Source: Propylenella binzhouense (GTDB lineage: Bacteria > Pseudomonadota > Alphaproteobacteria > Rhizobiales > Afifellaceae). Taken from it: a DNA stretch of 64,000 nt. Made by a program: the position numbers and the translations under genes. Below, piece after piece: positions 59,906 through 64,000 of this stretch (within the stretch, counting starts at the first letter, position 1; each line of letters begins with the position of its first letter). Location: assembly GCF_009866965.1 (NCBI RefSeq), contig NZ_SPKJ01000004.1, forward strand, positions 55,771 to 119,770, written 5' to 3'. The notes under the pieces were generated by a model. That model was given only the letters and a program-made list of their open reading frames with translations, was not told the DNA's origin and made no database searches.

Positions 59906-62809
59906 GTCTTTCCCGGGCCATCAGCCCGGGCCTCATTGAAGCGACTGGACCGTCAACATCCCCGGCCTGCTCGGGCTCTTCGGGTCTTTCCCGGGCCATC
60001 AGCCCGGGCCTCATTGAAGCACCGGTACGCTCGGCGCCGAGATCGCGGACACGCTGCTCGTCTTTCCCGGGCCATCAGCCCGGGGCTCATTGAAGCATGC
60101 GCAACGCCATGCGCGCGAACAGGGGAAAGTACCTGCGTCTTTCCCGGGCCATCGGCCCGGGCCTCATTGAAGCGGGGGGAAGGTGGCCGGCCGCAGCTTC
60201 GGGCGAGCGGCGTCTTTCCCGGGCCATCGGCCCGGGCCTCATTGAAGGATGCTCCGATTTGGATGGTGCAGTGTGCGTCTATTGGGGGAGTCTTTCCCGG
60301 GCCATCAGCCCGGGCCTCATTGAAGCTCGTAGGTCAGCTCGACCGAGAAGCTGGCCGGCTTGTCTTTCCCGGGCCATCAGCCCGGGCCTCATTGAAGCAT
60401 CGGCACGACCGGGATGCGAAAATCCCAGCCATTGGTCTTTCCCGGGCCATCAGCCCGGGCCTCATTGAAGCAGCCTGATCGTGACCGGGCTGTTCGGAGG
60501 CGAGTCGAGTCTTTCCCGGGCCATCAGCCCGGGCCTCATTGAAGCACCGGGGAGGCCTCGATCAACAGGAATTCCGGCGAGGTCGTCTTTCCCGGGCCAT
60601 CAGCCCGGGCCTCATTGAAGCGACTGGACCGCCAGCTGGGCGCCAGCCGACACGATGCCGGCGGTCCTTCCCGGGCCATCAGCCCGGGCCTCATTGAAGC
60701 GCGCCGATCGCCATGTCGCGGCGGATGGGATTCCGGTCCGGTCTTTCCCGGGCCATCAGCCCGGGCCTCATTGAAGCCGCGCGCATAGCGCGCAGCAAAA
60801 CCCTCGACGTCGTCCAGGTAGTCTTTCCCGGGCCATCAGCCCGGGCCTCATTGAAGCAGCGCGAAGCGGAAGGTGATGCCGTCCTCGCCGTCCTTGTCTT
60901 TCCCGGGCCATCAGCCCGGGCCTCATTGAAGCGACCTTGCGGACCGCATAGAGCGCTGTCGTGTGGTACGTCTTTCCCGGGCCATCGGCCCGGGCCTCAT
61001 TGAAGCTTCACGCAATGGGGCGAGTGGGCGCCGGCGCATTTCGGGTCTTTCCCGGGCCATCAGCCCGGGCCTCATTGAAGCATCAGCCCCTCGGCGAGCG
61101 GAAGATTGGCCTGCCTGGTCTTTCCCCCGCCATCAGCCCGGGCCTCATTGAAGCCAGGCTTGAACGGCACGTACATCTGCGCGGACGTCTCGTCTTTCCC
61201 GGGCCATCAGCCCGGGCCTCATTGAAGCGAGCAGATGATCGAGTACGGCGGCATCGTGCTCACCGGCATGTCTTTCCCGGGCCATCAGCCCGGGCCTCAT
61301 TGAAGCTGCGGCGTGACGCGCACGAGGCGGACGCCCTTGCCAAGAATGATGCGTCTTTCCCGGGCCATCAGCCCGGGCCTCATTGAAGCACGATGAAGGC
61401 CTGCCCCTTGCGCGCGGCCTCGAGGACGTGGTCTTTCCCGGGCAATCAGCCCGGGCCTCATTGAAGCTACGGCGTCATCATTGACGGCGGCGTGAACAAC
61501 TTGGCGTGTCTTTCCCGGGCCATCAGCCCGGGCCTCATTGAAGCTACAAGGCGGCGGTGCAGGCCTTCTCGCAGAACCCGCGGTCTTTCCCGGGCCATCA
61601 GCCCGGGCCTCATTGAAGCTTCAGGGCCGGCATTCCGTTCTTCGGCGGGCTTCCGGGTCTTTCCCGGGCCATCAGCCCGGGCCTCATTGAAGCATGGCAT
61701 TCGCGGTCGCCCGCAACCCGAATCCTGCGCGTCTTTCCCCGGCCATCGGCCCGGGCCTCATTGAAGCGTCGTCGCCCCGGATTGCGGCGAGAGCCCGAGC
61801 ACCTTGTCTTTCCCGGGCCATCAGCCCGGGCCTCATTGAAGCTTGCCGATCCGCCGGTGGATCTGGCCGTAGCCCTCGCGGTCTTTCCCGGGCCATCAGC
61901 CCGGGCCTCATTGAAGCCTCCAGCCGCGCTCTGTGGCACGCTTCAGGAGCGAGTGGTCTTTCCCGGGCCATCAGCCCGGGCCTCATTGAAGCTTCAGGAT
62001 AAGCGTGGCCAGCCCGATCCCGTCTCGCGTCTTTCCCGGGCCATCAGCCCGGGCCTCATTGAAGCACCTCGACGCCACGACGAGCCGCCTCCGCCTCGAG
62101 CTCCGCGTCTTTCCCGGGCCCTCAGCCCGGGCCTCATTGAAGCGCTGCCGTCGGTGGCGGCCACGGTGACCGGCGTGTACTGTCTTTCCCGGGCCATCGG
62201 CCCGGGCCTCATTGAAGCCGGTTCGTCGAGATGACGAGGTTCGCCTGCGGATAGGTGTCTTTCCCGGGCCATCGGCCCGGGCCTCATAGAAGCGACGTCC
62301 TGACGTTCAGTGCCGTGCGTAACAACGAGGTCTTTCCCGGGCCATCGGCCCGGGCCTCATTGAAGCATGCTCGCATTGTGGACCGGACAACGGCAGGGCG
62401 ACCCTTTCGCCGGGCCATCAGCCCGGGCCTCATTGAAGCGAGGTCACGTCCTACGCGCAGATGCGCGAGGTGCCGCCGTCTTTCCCGGGCCATCAGCCCG
62501 GGCCTCATTGAAGCCGGCACGCCGCGCTGGAGAGCGCATGAGCACGTCGCGTCTTTCCCGGGCCATCGGCCCGGGCCTCATTGAAGCAGCGCGAGATAGG
62601 CGCTCTCCGGGAAGATGCGGGCTTGTCTTTCCCGGGCCATCGGCCCGGGCCTCATTGAAGCGCCGTCACGCTCGAGGTGCTGCTTCGCAACGAGTTTCTG
62701 TTTCCCGGGCCATCGGCCCGGGCCTCATTGAAGCTTCGAGCTCGGCTATCCGCAGGAGTGGCAGCCGACCACGTGTTTCCCGGGCAACCAGCCGGGGCCC
62801 ACTGCAAGC
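59906..62809 (+). CRISPR. CRISPR array, 39 repeats of 37 bases and 38 spacers
   Basis: The repeat starts GTCTTTCCCGGG and ends GCCTCATTGAAGC, with a central hairpin of CCCGGGC and GCCCGGG around CATCA. The ATTGAAGC end gives the crRNA 5' handle typical of type I-G. I placed repeats from 59906 to 62773; spacers are 35 to 46 bases, mostly 36-41. About ten repeats read CATCG in place of CATCA in the loop (those at 60137, 60212, 60970, 61731, 62182, 62257, 62330, 62551, 62625 and 62698). The first-base or arm variants at 60664, 61118, 61431, 62107 and 62403 are singletons. The last repeats (62698, 62773) are degenerate, marking the distal end. All spacers seem unique. Confidence 0.97.
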
Positions 62810-63106
62810 TTGTCGGCGCCGCAAGGTACATTCTGCCCAAAGTTCGGGCCCAGGCCCGCTCGGATAAGCGAGATTCGATGCAACGAATTAACGCGCTGTG
62901 GATGAGAAAAAGTGCCGAATACCACTGGCTTGCGAGAGTGGTACAGAAGCAGCCAAGGCACGAGGTCAGGAGAATATCGGCCCGGAGAGAATGCTCTCGG
63001 GCCTCCTGGCGCCGAGGCCAGTGCTCGGCCACTCCCGCATAACCCTCGAAAACAACGGGAAAATCCGGGCGCAGCCGGATGGGGAGAACGCTTTCGCGAG
63101 GGAAAG
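62810..63106. other. Stretch between the array and tRNA-Ser, nothing recognised
   Basis: About 297 bases after the last degenerate repeat. No gene, repeat or hairpin was noticed. Codon-like patterns are absent. Confidence 0.4.
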
Positions 63107-63196
63107 TGGCGGAGGGAGAGGGATTCGAACCCTCGATACGGTTTCCCGTATACACGCGTTCCAGGCGTGCGCCTTCGACCACTCGGCCACCCCTCC
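63107..63196 (-). tRNA. tRNA-Ser (GGA anticodon)
   Basis: On the minus strand 90 bases fold as a class II tRNA. The acceptor arm is GGAGGGG paired to TCCCTCC, the D-arm is GCCGAGTGGTCGAAGGC, and the anticodon stem-loop is CACGC CTGGAAC GCGTG with anticodon GGA. A long variable arm (TATACGG GAAA CCGTAT) and the T-arm GAGGG TTCGAAT CCCTC follow, then discriminator G. CCA is encoded at 63107-63109. The long variable arm and anticodon identify serine. tRNA-Ser genes are frequent island integration sites. Confidence 0.95.
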
Positions 63197-63309
63197 GGCC
63201 GGCGGCCCGAGCCGCGGCGTGGCGCTCATGTATCGTCCGATCCGCCGCTTCGCAAGGCAGGAGCACGCTTGTCCCCGCCTGGGGGACGGCCGGGGTCGCG
63301 CTTCTCCTC

Positions 63310-63381
63310 CGCGCGATCGGGAACACCGCCTTCACCTCGCGCGATCGGGAACGCCTCCTTCTCCTTCGCGCGATCGGGAAC
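63310..63381. repeat. Three tandem copies of a 15-base GATC-containing unit
   Basis: CGCGCGATCGGGAAC occurs at 63310-63324, 63338-63352 and 63367-63381, with centre spacing of 28 and 29 bases and pyrimidine-rich linkers. It lies just upstream of the tRNA-Ser 5' end. It may be a small intergenic repeat family or part of an attachment region. Confidence 0.6.
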
Positions 63382-63479
63382 ACCCGCGCCGCGTGAAGGT
63401 CACGGGGGGCGGCGTCCGTTCGACAGGGTAAGCCGGCAGGTGAATTGCGTGCCCGCGGCCGGTGCACTATCTCCCGGCG

Positions 63480-63815
63480 ATGGTCCGCTTCATCGCCCGC
63501 CTGATCGGCGTCTGGCTTGTGGCCGCAGCGCTCGTCGCGGCGGTCGTCGACGCCGCCAAGGCGATCGCCGCCTCGGCCCTCGTCGCCACGCCGCTCGGCC
63601 AGGTCTGGTTCGAGGTGGCGCCGGAGAGCCTCGCGGCGGCCCAGGAGGCGGTTGCGGTCAGGCTCGGGGCGCCCTGGCTCTGGCAGGCGATCACGGCCTG
63701 GATCCTGTCCGCGCCCGCATGGCTCGTCTTCGTCCTCCTCGGCGCGCTCCTGCTTCGCCTCGGCCGCCCGCGCCGGCGCCGCGGCGTCGCGGAAGAGGAC
63801 GAGCTCTACGTCTGA
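63480..63815 (+). CDS. Hypothetical small membrane protein
   Basis: A 111-residue protein with two hydrophobic helices (FIARLIGVWLVAAALVAAVV at residues 3-22 and AWLVFVLLGALLLRLGR at 80-97) and an acidic C-terminal tail after an arginine-rich stretch (RPRRRRGVAEEDELYV). I recognise it only as a type of conserved alphaproteobacterial membrane protein of unknown role. The ATG at 63480 is preferred to a GTG six codons earlier because it directly precedes the first helix. Confidence 0.65.
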   Translation: MVRFIARLIGVWLVAAALVAAVVDAAKAIAASALVATPLGQVWFEVAPESLAAAQEAVAVRLGAPWLWQAITAWILSAPAWLVFVLLGALLLRLGRPRRRRGVAEEDELYV

Positions 63816-64000
63816 TCCCGGAGGAGACTGCGACGTTCCTGTTCGACGGACCGGCCAGGAAGATGCAGATCCCGAGCCCGGCCGGCGGCTATTGCCGGCT
63901 TGCCGGCACCGGCGTGAGCTGCCCCGGATCCGCGGCGGCGGCGCGCCGGCCGCCAGGCGGACCGACCGTCACCCCTGCCCGGGCCGCGGCTGCGGCCGCG
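63816..64000. other. Window end, nothing recognised
   Basis: The last 185 bases are very GC-rich with several short inverted repeats. No gene is identifiable before the window ends. Confidence 0.35.

Noticed and set aside
59943..60640. Spacers 1 and 10 both begin GACTGGACCG
   Set aside because: The match ends after ten bases, so they are not duplicates; a chance or shared phage motif is enough to explain it.
59943..62772. Self-targeting of genes in this window by array spacers
   Set aside because: I saw no spacer that obviously matches another part of the window, but this needs an exact search; no claim is made.
59436..62867. Many open frames across the CRISPR array, giving repeated peptides such as SRAISPGLIEA and FPGPSARASLK
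   Set aside because: They are translations of the repeats, which lack stops in several frames. No ribosome sites or family similarity.

Overview
The window is high-GC DNA from an alphaproteobacterium, probably of the Hyphomicrobiales. The evidence is TRAP and tripartite tricarboxylate (TTT) transporters, CaiB-type CoA transferases, many GTG/TTG starts and the style of the stress genes. No rRNA or other taxonomic marker is present, so this is inference.

Region 1 (1 to 27.2 kb) is an organic-acid uptake and catabolism region. A TRAP transporter (dctM end, dctQ, two tandem dctP paralogues) is followed by a class III CoA transferase and a divergent GntR regulator. Then come an HMG-CoA lyase-like gene, an NDP-forming acyl-CoA synthetase and an enoyl-CoA hydratase in one overlapping operon. 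Two complete TTT systems follow (tctBAC and tctCBA). Between them lies a leftward operon of two TcuA-like FAD dehydrogenases flanking a CapA-like protein. A LysR regulator diverges from a second CoA transferase plus an AcnA-type aconitase. The plausible theme is uptake of a tricarboxylate such as tricarballylate or aconitate, FAD-dependent oxidation, and CoA activation and cleavage of related acids. A 15-bp palindrome of the form ATGAGC-N3-GCTCAT, which fits a LysR T-N11-A box, recurs in the divergent promoter regions and may tie the genes into one regulon.

Region 2 (27.2 to 51.3 kb) is a signalling and stress-tolerance region. It holds a LOV-GGDEF-EAL photoreceptor, a GlxA-type AraC regulator, a phospholipase D, CsbD, a 28-residue membrane peptide, a three-subunit gluconate-dehydrogenase-like periplasmic oxidoreductase, a zinc-finger ClpG/ClpK-like disaggregase, PfpI, a zinc alcohol dehydrogenase, a two-helix K+ channel, a PAS/LuxR regulator, TMEM175, an aldo/keto reductase and a royal-jelly-family protein. 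It is dotted with broken gene ends (ZIP-like membrane protein, IS630 transposase, PrpD, zinc alcohol dehydrogenase, a second clpG, a short-chain dehydrogenase), so it looks assembled by repeated insertion and deletion.

Region 3 (51.8 to 63.2 kb) is a type I-G (formerly I-U) CRISPR-Cas locus preceded by a recombinase remnant. The order is cas3 (helicase then HD), cas8u2/csb3, cas7/csb1, cas5-cas6/csb2, a gutted cas4-cas1 fusion, cas2, leader, and an array of 39 repeats and 38 spacers. The interference genes look intact. The adaptation fusion keeps only the start of Cas4 and the extreme end of Cas1, in different frames, so the locus probably cannot acquire spacers by itself. A tRNA-Ser(GGA), a short tandem repeat and a small membrane-protein gene close the window.
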